DNA of 8,180 nt from NCBI GenBank assembly GCA_020024235.1, contig JAHHUA010000073.1, forward strand, positions 1 to 8,180, written 5' to 3'. The notes beneath the pieces were generated by a model. That model was given only the letters and a program-made list of their open reading frames with translations. It did not search any database and had not been told where the DNA came from. Below, in pieces: positions 1 through 6,605 of the stretch. Numbering within the stretch: the stretch's first letter is position 1; each line of letters begins with the position of its first letter. The DNA comes from Oscillospiraceae bacterium (GTDB lineage: Bacteria > Bacillota > Clostridia > Oscillospirales > Ruminococcaceae). Made by a program: the position numbers and the translations under genes.

Positions 1-126
1 GCTTACTTTTGTATCAGTAATTATATAAAACTCTTTAAAAATTCTATTGCCGTCTATAGCAATATATATGTATCTTTTATATTTTTGATATGCTATATCA
101 AAGGGCTGTATAAAAAAATTTTCCAT
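1..126 (-). CDS. Unrecognised protein, N-terminal 42 residues only (runs off left edge)
   Basis: An open frame begins with ATG at 126-124 and stays open for 42 codons to the window edge, so the 3' end is missing. The start is well supported: AGAGGA (complement of 136-141) lies 9 bases upstream, and a promoter-like TTGAAA-17-TAAAAT lies at 198-170. The visible peptide begins MENFFIQPFDIAYQ and is rich in Tyr, Ile, Lys and Phe. It has no signal peptide or obvious membrane segment. I do not recognise a family. The gene is divergent from the plus-strand operon starting at 309. The evidence for a real gene is the initiation signals, not similarity. Confidence 0.55.
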   Translation of the reverse strand, partial: MENFFIQPFDIAYQKYKRYIYIAIDGNRIFKEFYIITDTKVS

Positions 127-169
127 TTTCTGATGTCCTCTGTAATTTAAAATATATATTATTTATATA

Positions 170-198
170 ATTTTAACTCATTTTCATTAATATTTCAA
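170..198 (-). promoter_or_regulatory. Putative sigma-A promoter for the left-edge minus-strand gene
   Basis: Read on the minus strand, TTGAAA (198-193) is followed after exactly 17 bases by TAAAAT (175-170). These match 5 of 6 bases in the -35 and 5 of 6 in the -10 consensus. The predicted start near 163 gives a leader of about 37 bases carrying the AGAGGA ribosome binding site. The surroundings are very AT-rich, so chance matches are possible, but spacing, order and position relative to the ATG at 126 all fit. Confidence 0.45.
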
Positions 199-244
199 CC
201 ATAAAAAATAAAGTAAATTTTTGATAAACTCACTATTAATTCTA

Positions 245-273
245 TTGTCTAAATTATTACATTGTGATATACT
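245..273 (+). promoter_or_regulatory. Putative sigma-A promoter (extended -10) for the nitrilase-like/C26 operon
   Basis: TTGTCT (245-250) and TATACT (268-273) are separated by 17 bases, and a TG one base before the -10 makes an extended -10 element. The predicted start near 280 gives a leader of about 29 bases containing AGGAG (294-298). A GTG at 264 in the frame of the first gene would fall inside this promoter, which is another reason to place the start at TTG 309. Confidence 0.55.
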
Positions 274-308
274 TTATATATAAATTTTTAAAAAGGAGCA
301 CTGCTATT

Positions 309-1007
309 TTGAATAGCCTTAACACAGACAACAGTTTTTTAATCACAGCTGTATCTGACTTTTCCGCTCCGGATATTGAATCAGATATAGTGGTTTTAAA
401 TAGTGATTTGGCATATATAACGGCAGAAAATGCTGTTAAATATGTCTATTTAGCTATTAAATATTCCAAACGATACTGCGTATATACCATAACCAGCAGA
501 TTTATTAAAGATGGCTGTTTAACTCAGTGCATGATTTCTCCCAAAGGCGTTATATTAGGCGCACAAAATGCCGCTCATATAAATCTGTCTTATCGTGACT
601 GCATAAATAACGGCGAATCATTAAATATTATAGAAACACCTTTTGGCAATTTCTTTTTGGCAGTTGATACCGATATATATCACCCAGAAGTTGTAAAAAT
701 TGCTGTTTCACTTGGAGCTGATATTATTGTAGCTTCAAGACATACGGATTTATACAGCTATATGCCTCAAGGGGTCTGTATAGGAAGTGAAAATGCTGCT
801 GTTACAGGAAATATTTGCGTGTTTGATGTTACAAATGAGGGAGGTATACTTTTTACACCGGATTTTAAAAACTGTATCCGAGAGCAATCTGTTACACCAA
901 AGAAAAATTACAATTTTAAAATTAATTTAGCCAATATGCGCAGAAGAAATTTTCAATTAGAAAACAAAACTCTTTATAAAAAATATTTAAATCTTTTGGA
1001 AAGGTAA
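309..1007 (+). CDS. Nitrilase-superfamily (carbon-nitrogen hydrolase fold) protein lacking the catalytic triad
   Basis: The product is 232 residues. I place the start at TTG 309 because AGGAG at 294-298 lies 10 bases upstream; the frame is open back to a GTG at 264, which would sit in the promoter. Nitrilase-fold landmarks are visible: an IVVL strand near residues 27-30, an ETPFGNF strand near 109-115, then HPEVVKIA and GADIIVAS near 125-143, and the family-like C-terminal stretch ending LYKKYLNLL. Nitrilases use a Glu-Lys-Cys triad. By eye, the Glu site is Ser32, the Lys site Ala88 and the Cys site Asp120, so hydrolysis by the usual mechanism is unlikely. The protein is shorter than typical nitrilases (about 260-300 residues). 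It is followed after 3 bases by a second nitrilase-like gene with a related C-terminal half. Function is unknown; a pseudoenzyme or partner subunit is an inference. It ends in TAA. Confidence 0.7.
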   Translation: MNSLNTDNSFLITAVSDFSAPDIESDIVVLNSDLAYITAENAVKYVYLAIKYSKRYCVYTITSRFIKDGCLTQCMISPKGVILGAQNAAHINLSYRDCINNGESLNIIETPFGNFFLAVDTDIYHPEVVKIAVSLGADIIVASRHTDLYSYMPQGVCIGSENAAVTGNICVFDVTNEGGILFTPDFKNCIREQSVTPKKNYNFKINLANMRRRNFQLENKTLYKKYLNLLER

Positions 1008-1010
1008 ATT

Positions 1011-2021
1011 ATGACCCCATTGAACATGAAATTTTTAAGCTTTTTGGCGCAGACATTTTACAGCAGCTCAAAAATTGCAAATGAAATTGACTTTTTGGAC
1101 ATTAAATATTCCGATGGACTGCTAAATGCAGAAAAATTTAAAAGAATAAGACTTTCTGCCATTGCATATGATTGTATGCCATATAAATCTCTTTCTGATT
1201 TTTTACGCATAATTAATAATTATTTTGAAACCGCCGCAAAAAGTCATTCTGCCATTTTGATTTTTCCTCAGTTATTTGGGCTTTCCTGTGCTACTTTCCC
1301 TTGGAAAGGCAAAAAAATCGTAAATAACCTGATGTCTGAGAAATTTACCGATATTTATTTAAATGACTATATTGCAACAATGGGCAAATGGAATGCAGAT
1401 ATTTATGTAAGTTGTTTCAGCAATTTTGCTAAAAAATACAATATGTATGTTCAACCCGGTTCAATTTTATTTTATGAGAACAATAAAATATATAACCGCA
1501 GCTATATATTTGACAACAAGGGCTTTATAATCGGCCATCAGGATAAGCTTTTTTTAAACACATATGAAAAAAATATGGGGCTTTCTCAAGGTGAAGATAT
1601 AAATGTTATTAAAACACCTTTAGGTAATTTTGCTATATTAAACGGAAATGACTGCCTTGGCTATGAAGCTGCTAAAATCGCCAAAGAATTGGGTGCAAAT
1701 GTTATTATATCCTCTTGTACGGAAAAAGACAATATTCCCCCTAATCTTCATGCTGAGGCTGTTAAATGGCGCTGTACAGAACAAAACACCTATGGAATAA
1801 TACCTTGCCATCGCAAAGAAAATACTAATCAGCCCATTTCATTTATTGCACCTGTTGACCTTACCAAAAATTTAGACGGCATTTTGATTTCTGAATATGA
1901 AAATATTACAAAAAGCTATACTTTAAATTACAAAAAACTGGAATCTAACTTTAATTCATATACCAGTGACAGAAACTATCCCTTATATCAAAAATATTTC
2001 AATGAAATATATAACAAATAG
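1011..2021 (+). CDS. Nitrilase-superfamily (carbon-nitrogen hydrolase) protein, degenerate active site
   Basis: The product is 336 residues, starting at ATG 1011 with GGAAAGG at 998-1004, 6 bases upstream and overlapping the end of the previous gene. The nitrilase pattern is clearer than in its neighbour: ILIFPQ at 82-87 where the family has a PE motif, GHQDKLFL at 175-182 around the catalytic lysine, KTPLGNF at 201-207, then NGNDCLGYEAAKIA and GANVIIS. Lys179 is kept, but the catalytic Glu position is Gln87 and the nucleophile position is Gly212, with a Cys three residues later (Cys215). A shifted nucleophile cannot be excluded without a structure, but normal nitrilase/amidase chemistry looks lost. 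About 45 N-terminal residues precede the domain, with no clear signal peptide. The C-terminus carries the RNYPLYQKYF stretch typical of the family's tail. It is co-transcribed with genes on both sides and ends in TAG. Confidence 0.75.
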   Translation: MTPLNMKFLSFLAQTFYSSSKIANEIDFLDIKYSDGLLNAEKFKRIRLSAIAYDCMPYKSLSDFLRIINNYFETAAKSHSAILIFPQLFGLSCATFPWKGKKIVNNLMSEKFTDIYLNDYIATMGKWNADIYVSCFSNFAKKYNMYVQPGSILFYENNKIYNRSYIFDNKGFIIGHQDKLFLNTYEKNMGLSQGEDINVIKTPLGNFAILNGNDCLGYEAAKIAKELGANVIISSCTEKDNIPPNLHAEAVKWRCTEQNTYGIIPCHRKENTNQPISFIAPVDLTKNLDGILISEYENITKSYTLNYKKLESNFNSYTSDRNYPLYQKYFNEIYNK

Positions 2022-2037
2022 GAAAGGATTGAATATT

Positions 2038-2787
2038 TTGAAGCCTATAATTGCTGTAACCTGTAATTTCGGATTTTTAGACGAGGATTACCCTTCTAAA
2101 AATCCTCATCCGCCTATGGAATTTGACAATGTTTCCGACAACTACATAAAAGCTGTGGAAAATGCCGGCGGTATACCTATGGTTCTTCCAATTTATAATG
2201 ATGAAAAAACCATTAAAGAAGCACTTGAAAGAGTTGATGGTATACTGTTTACCGGTGGTGATGATGTGGGGCCTCATCATTTCGGAGAATTTCCGTCAAA
2301 GAATTTAGGCAATATTTCCAACAGCCGTGATTTGCAGGAAATTGCCGCAGCCAAATATGTTTTAAATGAAACTCAAAAACCTGTTTTGGGAATTTGCCGA
2401 GGTTTGCAGCTTTTAAATATTGCTGCAGGTGGCACATTATATCAAGATCTTACCGAAAACGGATTTAACAACCACACCATTGACGCTTATCCCCGATACA
2501 TCCCCTCCCACAAAAATAAAATTTATGATAATACCAGACTTAAATTAATCGTAAAAACAGATATGTTGGGAGTAAATTCCTATCATCATCAAACGGTCAA
2601 GGATGTGGCAAAGGGATTTAAAATCTCGGCAGAAAGTGAAGACGGACTTATAGAAGCTTTGGAAGGAATGGACAATAACCGTTTTCTTTTAGGTGTACAG
2701 TGGCATCCGGAAGCTATGCAGTCCTATGAAGAACACAGGAATATTTTCAGAGCCTTTATAGAAAGTGCCGAAAATAATATGAAATAA
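2038..2787 (+). CDS. Gamma-glutamyl-gamma-aminobutyrate hydrolase-like (PuuD/peptidase C26) class I glutamine amidotransferase
   Basis: The product is 249 residues, the usual length for this family, and begins KPIIAVTC after the initiator. I choose TTG 2038 because GGAAAGG (2021-2027) lies 10 bases upstream and the homologous region begins there; the frame is open to an ATG at 1966, but that would overlap the previous gene. Family motifs are complete: GGIPMVLP near 44-51, FTGGDDVGPHHFGE near 71-84, nucleophile Cys120 in GICRGLQLLN, and His223 and Glu225 in VQWHPEA. An HHQ motif near 183-185 is also typical. PuuD cleaves gamma-glutamyl-GABA in putrescine breakdown, but relatives act on other gamma-glutamyl amides. 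No other putrescine-pathway gene is visible here, so the substrate is unassigned. It is the third gene of the operon and is followed by a strong terminator. Activity is likely; the exact substrate is inference. Confidence 0.85.
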   Translation: MKPIIAVTCNFGFLDEDYPSKNPHPPMEFDNVSDNYIKAVENAGGIPMVLPIYNDEKTIKEALERVDGILFTGGDDVGPHHFGEFPSKNLGNISNSRDLQEIAAAKYVLNETQKPVLGICRGLQLLNIAAGGTLYQDLTENGFNNHTIDAYPRYIPSHKNKIYDNTRLKLIVKTDMLGVNSYHHQTVKDVAKGFKISAESEDGLIEALEGMDNNRFLLGVQWHPEAMQSYEEHRNIFRAFIESAENNMK

Positions 2788-2790
2788 AAC

Positions 2791-2831
2791 AAAACCACAC
2801 ATTGAAAATATAATCAATGTGTGGTTTTTTT
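2791..2831. terminator. Bidirectional intrinsic terminator between the convergent operons
   Basis: CCACACATTG (2795-2804) and CAATGTGTGG (2815-2824) form a perfect 10-bp stem around a 10-base loop, extended to 14 bp by AAAA (2791-2794) pairing with TTTT. On the plus strand it is followed by seven Ts and ends transcription 3 bases or more beyond the C26 hydrolase stop. On the minus strand it follows the dnaJ TGA-TAA stops directly and runs into a T-rich tail (TTTTGTTTTATTT). It should serve both operons. Confidence 0.9.
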
Positions 2832-2832
2832 A

Positions 2833-4002
2833 TCAGTCATCTATTTTAAAAAATTCTTTTAATTTATCTCCGAAACCTTTGCGTTTTTCATAGTTTTTAT
2901 CTGAAGAAAGGTTGTCAAATTCTTTAAGAAGTTCTTTTTGTTTGTGGCTTATATTTTTAGGTACTTCCACATTTACCTTTACATACTGGTCGCCCCGTCC
3001 CTTTCAGTTTATGTAAGGGATACCTTTGTTTCTCAGTCTGACAGTTGTGCCTGTCTGAGTACCTTCGGATATATCGTATTTTACTTTTCCGTCAATGGTA
3101 GGTACAATAATTTCATCACCTAAAACTGCCTGTGTAAAGGTAATGGGAACTTCACACCACACATTTACGCCATCTCTTTCAAAAATAGGGTCAGGTCTTA
3201 CACTTACGGAAATATTAACATCTCCTGAAGGTCCTCCGTTTAAACCATGATCCCCCTGACCTCTAAGTGCAAAAATTTGTCCATCATCAATGCCGGCAGG
3301 AACATTTACTTCCAGCTTCTTATTAACTCTGACTCTGCCCTGTCCGCTGCATTTTTTACATGGGTTCTTTATAATCTTGCCTTTACCGCCGCACTTTGGA
3401 CATACTTTTTCGCTTTGTATTGCACCAAAAGGTGTTCTCTGCTGAACTCTTATGCGGCCTGTTCCGTTACAATCAGAACATGTTTCACTGCCTGTACCTG
3501 GTTCAGCTCCAGTTCCGCCACAGTCAGGACATTTTTCCATACGGGAAACAGAAACTTCTTTTTTGCAGCCATGTACAGCTTCCATAAATGTAAGCACCAT
3601 ATGGCTGTCAATATCTTTTCCCTTTATTGGGGCATTGGGGTTTCTTGCTCTGGTACTGCCTCCGAATCCGAATCCGCCGAACATATCACCGAATAAATCG
3701 CTTAAATCACCAAAATCAATTCCGCCTTCAAATCCGCCGAAACCGCCGAATCCTGCGCCGCCACCATAGTTTGGATCTACTCCCGCATGGCCGAATTGGT
3801 CGTATCTTGCCCTTTTATCTTTATCATTTAATACTTCATAAGCTTCGTTTACTTCTTTAAATTTAGCCTCAGCGTCCTTATCTCCGGGGTTTAAGTCCGG
3901 ATGATATTGTTTTGCCATTTTACGGTAGGCTTTTTTCAGTTCATCATCACTGCAGCCTTTTTGTACGCCAAGCACTTCATAATAATCTCTTTTTTCTGCC
4001 AA
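2833..4002 (-). CDS. dnaJ: Chaperone protein DnaJ (Hsp40), frame interrupted by an in-frame TGA at codon 333
   Basis: DnaJ delivers unfolded clients to DnaK and stimulates its ATPase in the cytoplasm. The start is TTG 4002-4000, with TAAGGAGGG (4012-4020) 9 bases upstream. Domains in order: J domain with HPD at 34-36, a Gly/Phe-rich linker near 79-115, then client-binding domain I interrupted by the zinc centre. The centre has four CxxCxGxG repeats with Cys pairs 158/161, 175/178, 201/204 and 215/218. Client-binding domain II follows. After GIPYIN (327-332) a TGA at 3006-3004 stops the frame, giving a 332-residue product. Read past it, the frame continues for 56 codons (KGRGDQYVKVNVEVP onward) as normal DnaJ and ends in TGA-TAA at 2835-2830, for 389 codons in all. 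Truncation would remove the last strand of domain II and the dimerisation segment. It could be a nonsense mutation, a sequence error or readthrough. It is the last gene of the heat-shock operon. Confidence 0.93.
3004..3006 (-). other. In-frame TGA within dnaJ
   Basis: On the minus strand the codons run AAC TGA AAG GGA CGG, reading N-stop-K-G-R. DnaJ relatives usually have glycine here (as recalled for E. coli and B. subtilis; some clostridia have serine). GGA to TGA is one base change. No frameshift is involved and the flanking residues on both sides are conserved in type. The base after TGA is A. Confidence 0.9.
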
Positions 4003-4051
4003 TGTAGTATTCCCTCCTTACATCACCTGATTTCAAATCATAAAAGTCAAA

Positions 4052-4090
4052 TATTCTTCCCTCCGACTTTTAAAAATCGGGGGAAGAATA
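4052..4090 (-). promoter_or_regulatory. Strong stem-loop in the dnaK-dnaJ intergenic gap
   Basis: The 109-base gap between dnaK and dnaJ contains an inverted repeat: ATTCTTCCC (4053-4061) pairs with GGGAAGAAT (4081-4089), and CCGA (4063-4066) with TCGG (4077-4080), leaving a single bulged base at 4062. One further T-A pair at the base makes 14 bp, and a short T/A stretch can extend the top. On the minus strand it is followed by ATTTGACTTTTATG, not a proper U-tract, so full termination is unlikely. It may partly terminate, block 3' exonucleases to stabilise the hrcA-grpE-dnaK message, or mark an RNase cut. These roles are inference; the structure is directly visible. Confidence 0.65.
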
Positions 4091-4111
4091 ATCTGTACTT
4101 ATAATAGCTTA

Positions 4112-5944
4112 TTAGATTTCTTTGAAATCAGCGTCTACAACGTTGGGGTCTGCATTGTTGCTATTATTGTTTGGTTCCTGATTTGGAGCCTGTTGTTCAG
4201 CATTAGCTTGCTGAGCTGATTGGTAAACCTTAGAAGAAACATCATAAAATGCCTTTTGAAGTTCCTCTGTCTTAGCTTTTATAGTGTCGTTGTTTGTACC
4301 TTTAAGTGCTTCTTTAAGTTCATTAATCTTAGCTTCAATATTTGATTTATCATCAGCGGAAATTTTGTCGCCCAAATCTGTTATAGCTTTTTCTGTTTGG
4401 TAAACCATTTGATCACCGCTGTTTCTTACTTCTATTTCTTCACGGTGTTTCTTGTCTTCTTCAGCAAATTTTTCAGCGTCTTTAACTGCTTTTTCTATAT
4501 CGTCCTTAGACATATTTGTGGAAGATGTGATTGTAATGTTTTGTTCCTTTCCTGTGCCCATATCCTTAGCAGTTACATGAACAATGCCGTTTGCGTCTAT
4601 ATCAAAGGTAACTTCGATTTGTGGTACACCTCTTGGAGCAGCAGGAATACCGTCCAAATGGAACATACCCAGTTGTTTGTTATCTCTTGCCATTTCTCTT
4701 TCGCCTTGAAGAACATTAATTTCAACAGATGTTTGACCGTCTGCTGCTGTAGAGAAAATCTGAGATTTCTTTGTAGGAATTGTTGTATTTCTTTCAATAA
4801 TCTTTGTAAATACTCCGCCAAGTGTTTCAAGACCCAAAGACAAAGGTGTAACGTCCAAAAGAAGAAGTCCCTTTACTTCACCGCCCAATACACCGCCTTG
4901 AATAGCTGCACCCAAAGCTACACATTCATCAGGGTTAATTCCCTTAAATGGTTCTTTGCCCAGGATATTCTTTACAGCTTCCTGAACAGCGGGAATTCTG
5001 GAAGAACCACCAACCATCAAAACCTTGTCAATATCGGAGGCATTGAGTCCTGAATCGGACAAAGCTTGTCTGACAGGTTTCATAGTAGCTTCTACAAGGT
5101 CGCTTGTAAGTTCATTAAATTTAGCTCTTGTGATATTGATGTCAAGGTGCTTTGGACCTGTAGCATCAGCTGTAATAAACGGAAGATTTACATTTGCTGT
5201 TGTCATTCCGGAAAGCTCAATCTTAGCTTTTTCAGCAGCTTCTTTAAGTCTTTGCATTGCCATCTTGTCATTAGAAAGGTCAATACCGTTGGATTTCTTG
5301 AATTCTTCTACAAAATATTTGATAAGTCTGTCATCAAAGTCATCGCCGCCCAAGTGGTTATTACCTGATGTAGCCAAAACTTCCTGAACACCGTCGCCCA
5401 TTTCTATGATGGAAACATCGAATGTACCGCCACCCAAGTCATAAACCATAATCTTTTGGTCACTTTCTTTGTCTACACCGTAAGCAAGAGCTGCTGCTGT
5501 AGGTTCATTGATAATTCTCTTTACTTCAAGACCTGCAATTTTGCCTGCGTCCTTAGTAGCCTGTCTTTGAGCATCTGTAAAATAAGCTGGAACTGTGATA
5601 ACTGCTTCACTTACTTTTTCACCAAGGTATGCTTCAGCATCACTTTTGAGCTTTTGAAGAATCATAGCAGAAATTTCCTGTGGAGTGTAGGATTTTCCGT
5701 CAACATTTGCTTTGTAATCACTGCCCATATGTCTTTTAATGGAGCTTACTGTACCGTCCGGGTTTGTAATTGCCTGGCGTTTAGCAACCTGACCTACCAT
5801 TCTTTCTCCTGTTTTGGAAAATGCAACTACAGAAGGAGTTGTTCTTGCACCTTCAGCGTTTGCGATAACTACTGCTTCTCCGCCTTCCATAACGGATACG
5901 CATGAATTTGTTGTACCTAAGTCAATACCGATAATCTTTCCCAT
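4112..5944 (-). CDS. dnaK: Chaperone protein DnaK (Hsp70)
   Basis: DnaK is the ATP-dependent Hsp70 that binds exposed hydrophobic segments of client proteins; DnaJ loads it and GrpE resets it. The product is 610 residues, the normal Gram-positive size. ATG 5944-5942 has GGAGG (5954-5958) 9 bases upstream. The ATPase domain shows the phosphate-binding loops IDLGTTNS at 7-14 and DLGGGTFDVS at 169-178, and the adenosine motif VGGSSRIP at 311-318. The hydrophobic interdomain linker GLLLLDVTP lies near 359-367. The peptide-binding domain follows to about residue 500, then the helical lid. A Gln/Asn-rich flexible tail near 577-601 ends in VVDADFKEI. It lies 64 bases downstream of grpE and 109 bases upstream of dnaJ, and ends with tandem TAA-TAA. 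Nothing appears damaged. Confidence 0.98.
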   Translation of the reverse strand: MGKIIGIDLGTTNSCVSVMEGGEAVVIANAEGARTTPSVVAFSKTGERMVGQVAKRQAITNPDGTVSSIKRHMGSDYKANVDGKSYTPQEISAMILQKLKSDAEAYLGEKVSEAVITVPAYFTDAQRQATKDAGKIAGLEVKRIINEPTAAALAYGVDKESDQKIMVYDLGGGTFDVSIIEMGDGVQEVLATSGNNHLGGDDFDDRLIKYFVEEFKKSNGIDLSNDKMAMQRLKEAAEKAKIELSGMTTANVNLPFITADATGPKHLDINITRAKFNELTSDLVEATMKPVRQALSDSGLNASDIDKVLMVGGSSRIPAVQEAVKNILGKEPFKGINPDECVALGAAIQGGVLGGEVKGLLLLDVTPLSLGLETLGGVFTKIIERNTTIPTKKSQIFSTAADGQTSVEINVLQGEREMARDNKQLGMFHLDGIPAAPRGVPQIEVTFDIDANGIVHVTAKDMGTGKEQNITITSSTNMSKDDIEKAVKDAEKFAEEDKKHREEIEVRNSGDQMVYQTEKAITDLGDKISADDKSNIEAKINELKEALKGTNNDTIKAKTEELQKAFYDVSSKVYQSAQQANAEQQAPNQEPNNNSNNADPNVVDADFKEI

Positions 5945-5995
5945 AATAATTTTCCTCCATATTATTTAAATTGAATTTTTAACTGTTTTATATAT

Positions 5996-6010
5996 AAGTG
6001 AAATTCACTT
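5996..6010. repeat. Short palindrome at the grpE stop codon
   Basis: AAGTG-AAATT-CACTT is a perfect 7+7 inverted repeat around one central base, or a 5-bp stem with a 5-base loop as RNA. It overlaps the grpE TAA and lies in the 64-base grpE-dnaK gap. No U-tract follows, so it is not a terminator. It may be chance in AT-rich sequence or a minor processing element. Confidence 0.3.
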
Positions 6011-6581
6011 AATTTGCTACTTTAACAATAGCACATCTTATTACTTTATCACCGATTTTATATCCTTTTTGGAATACATCGGTAATTTTATTTTCGCCAA
6101 GACTTTCATCATCTATATGCATAACCGCATTGTGAAAATTCGGGTCAAAATCTTCCCCCGGAATACCTATGGCTTCCACATTAAGTCCCTTGAAAATATC
6201 GGAAAGAGAATTTTGTATCATAACTATTCCTTTTTTAAATTCCTCGTCCTTACATTCAAAAGACATAGCTCTTTCAAAATTGTCCGAAAGAGAAAGGAAT
6301 TTTTCCACTGTTGCAGCTACTGCATCAGGATAAATTGCATCTTTTTCTTTTTGAGAACGCTTGCGGAAATTATCATATTCTGCAATAAGTCTCATATACT
6401 TGTCGTTAAGTTCGTCTAATTGTTTTTGAAGTTTTTCGATTTCAGCGGATTTTTCATCAGTTTCTTTAACATCTGTTTCGGAAGTTTCCGCTGTTTTATC
6501 ATTTATTTCTTCAACATTGTTTTCAGCCTCTTTTATGTTTGCTTTAATGAACTTTTCATCTTTTTTTTCTTTTTTTGCCAA
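6009..6581 (-). CDS. grpE: Nucleotide exchange factor GrpE
   Basis: GrpE opens the DnaK nucleotide cleft so that ADP leaves and ATP can bind, releasing the client. The product is 190 residues, normal for Firmicutes. The start is TTG 6581-6579, with AGAGGA (6591-6596) 9 bases upstream. The first 50 or so residues are charged and probably disordered. A long dimerising coiled-coil helix follows, about 45-80, including KYMRLIAEYDNFRKRSQKEK. Further helices lead to the C-terminal beta domain with the GrpE signature from about 139 to 188: PGEDFDPNFHNAV, GYKIGDKVIR and the final VKVAN. It is the second gene of the operon, 24 bases after hrcA, with its ribosome binding site in that gap. It ends in TAA. 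Confidence 0.97.
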   Translation of the reverse strand: MAKKEKKDEKFIKANIKEAENNVEEINDKTAETSETDVKETDEKSAEIEKLQKQLDELNDKYMRLIAEYDNFRKRSQKEKDAIYPDAVAATVEKFLSLSDNFERAMSFECKDEEFKKGIVMIQNSLSDIFKGLNVEAIGIPGEDFDPNFHNAVMHIDDESLGENKITDVFQKGYKIGDKVIRCAIVKVAN

Positions 6582-6605
6582 TTTATTTTCTCCTCTCGGG
6601 GTAAT

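Noticed and set aside
1966..2037. Upstream ATG extension of the C26 hydrolase
   Set aside because: It would overlap the previous gene by 56 bases and add 24 non-homologous residues; the TTG at 2038 has a well-placed ribosome binding site.
2077..2437. Two minus-strand frames of 62 and 67 codons inside the C26 gene
   Set aside because: They overlap a clear family member with intact motifs and lack initiation signals.
2956..3006. Selenocysteine insertion at the dnaJ TGA
   Set aside because: A weak 5-bp pairing (AGGUA with UACCU) exists about 26 bases after the TGA, but the loop lacks the usual early G. The site normally holds glycine or serine rather than cysteine, and the sequence there is fully explained by conserved DnaJ coding.
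3247..3860. Several plus-strand frames opposite dnaJ
   Set aside because: They mirror the Gly/Phe linker and the zinc-centre repeats (giving Pro/Asn-rich peptides) and have no support of their own.
4397..5905. Plus-strand open frames of 100-218 codons opposite dnaK
   Set aside because: Long frames antisense to dnaK are a known codon-bias artefact. These have no ribosome binding sites, have Cys/Phe/Ser-rich unlikely compositions, and lie over a perfect Hsp70 gene.
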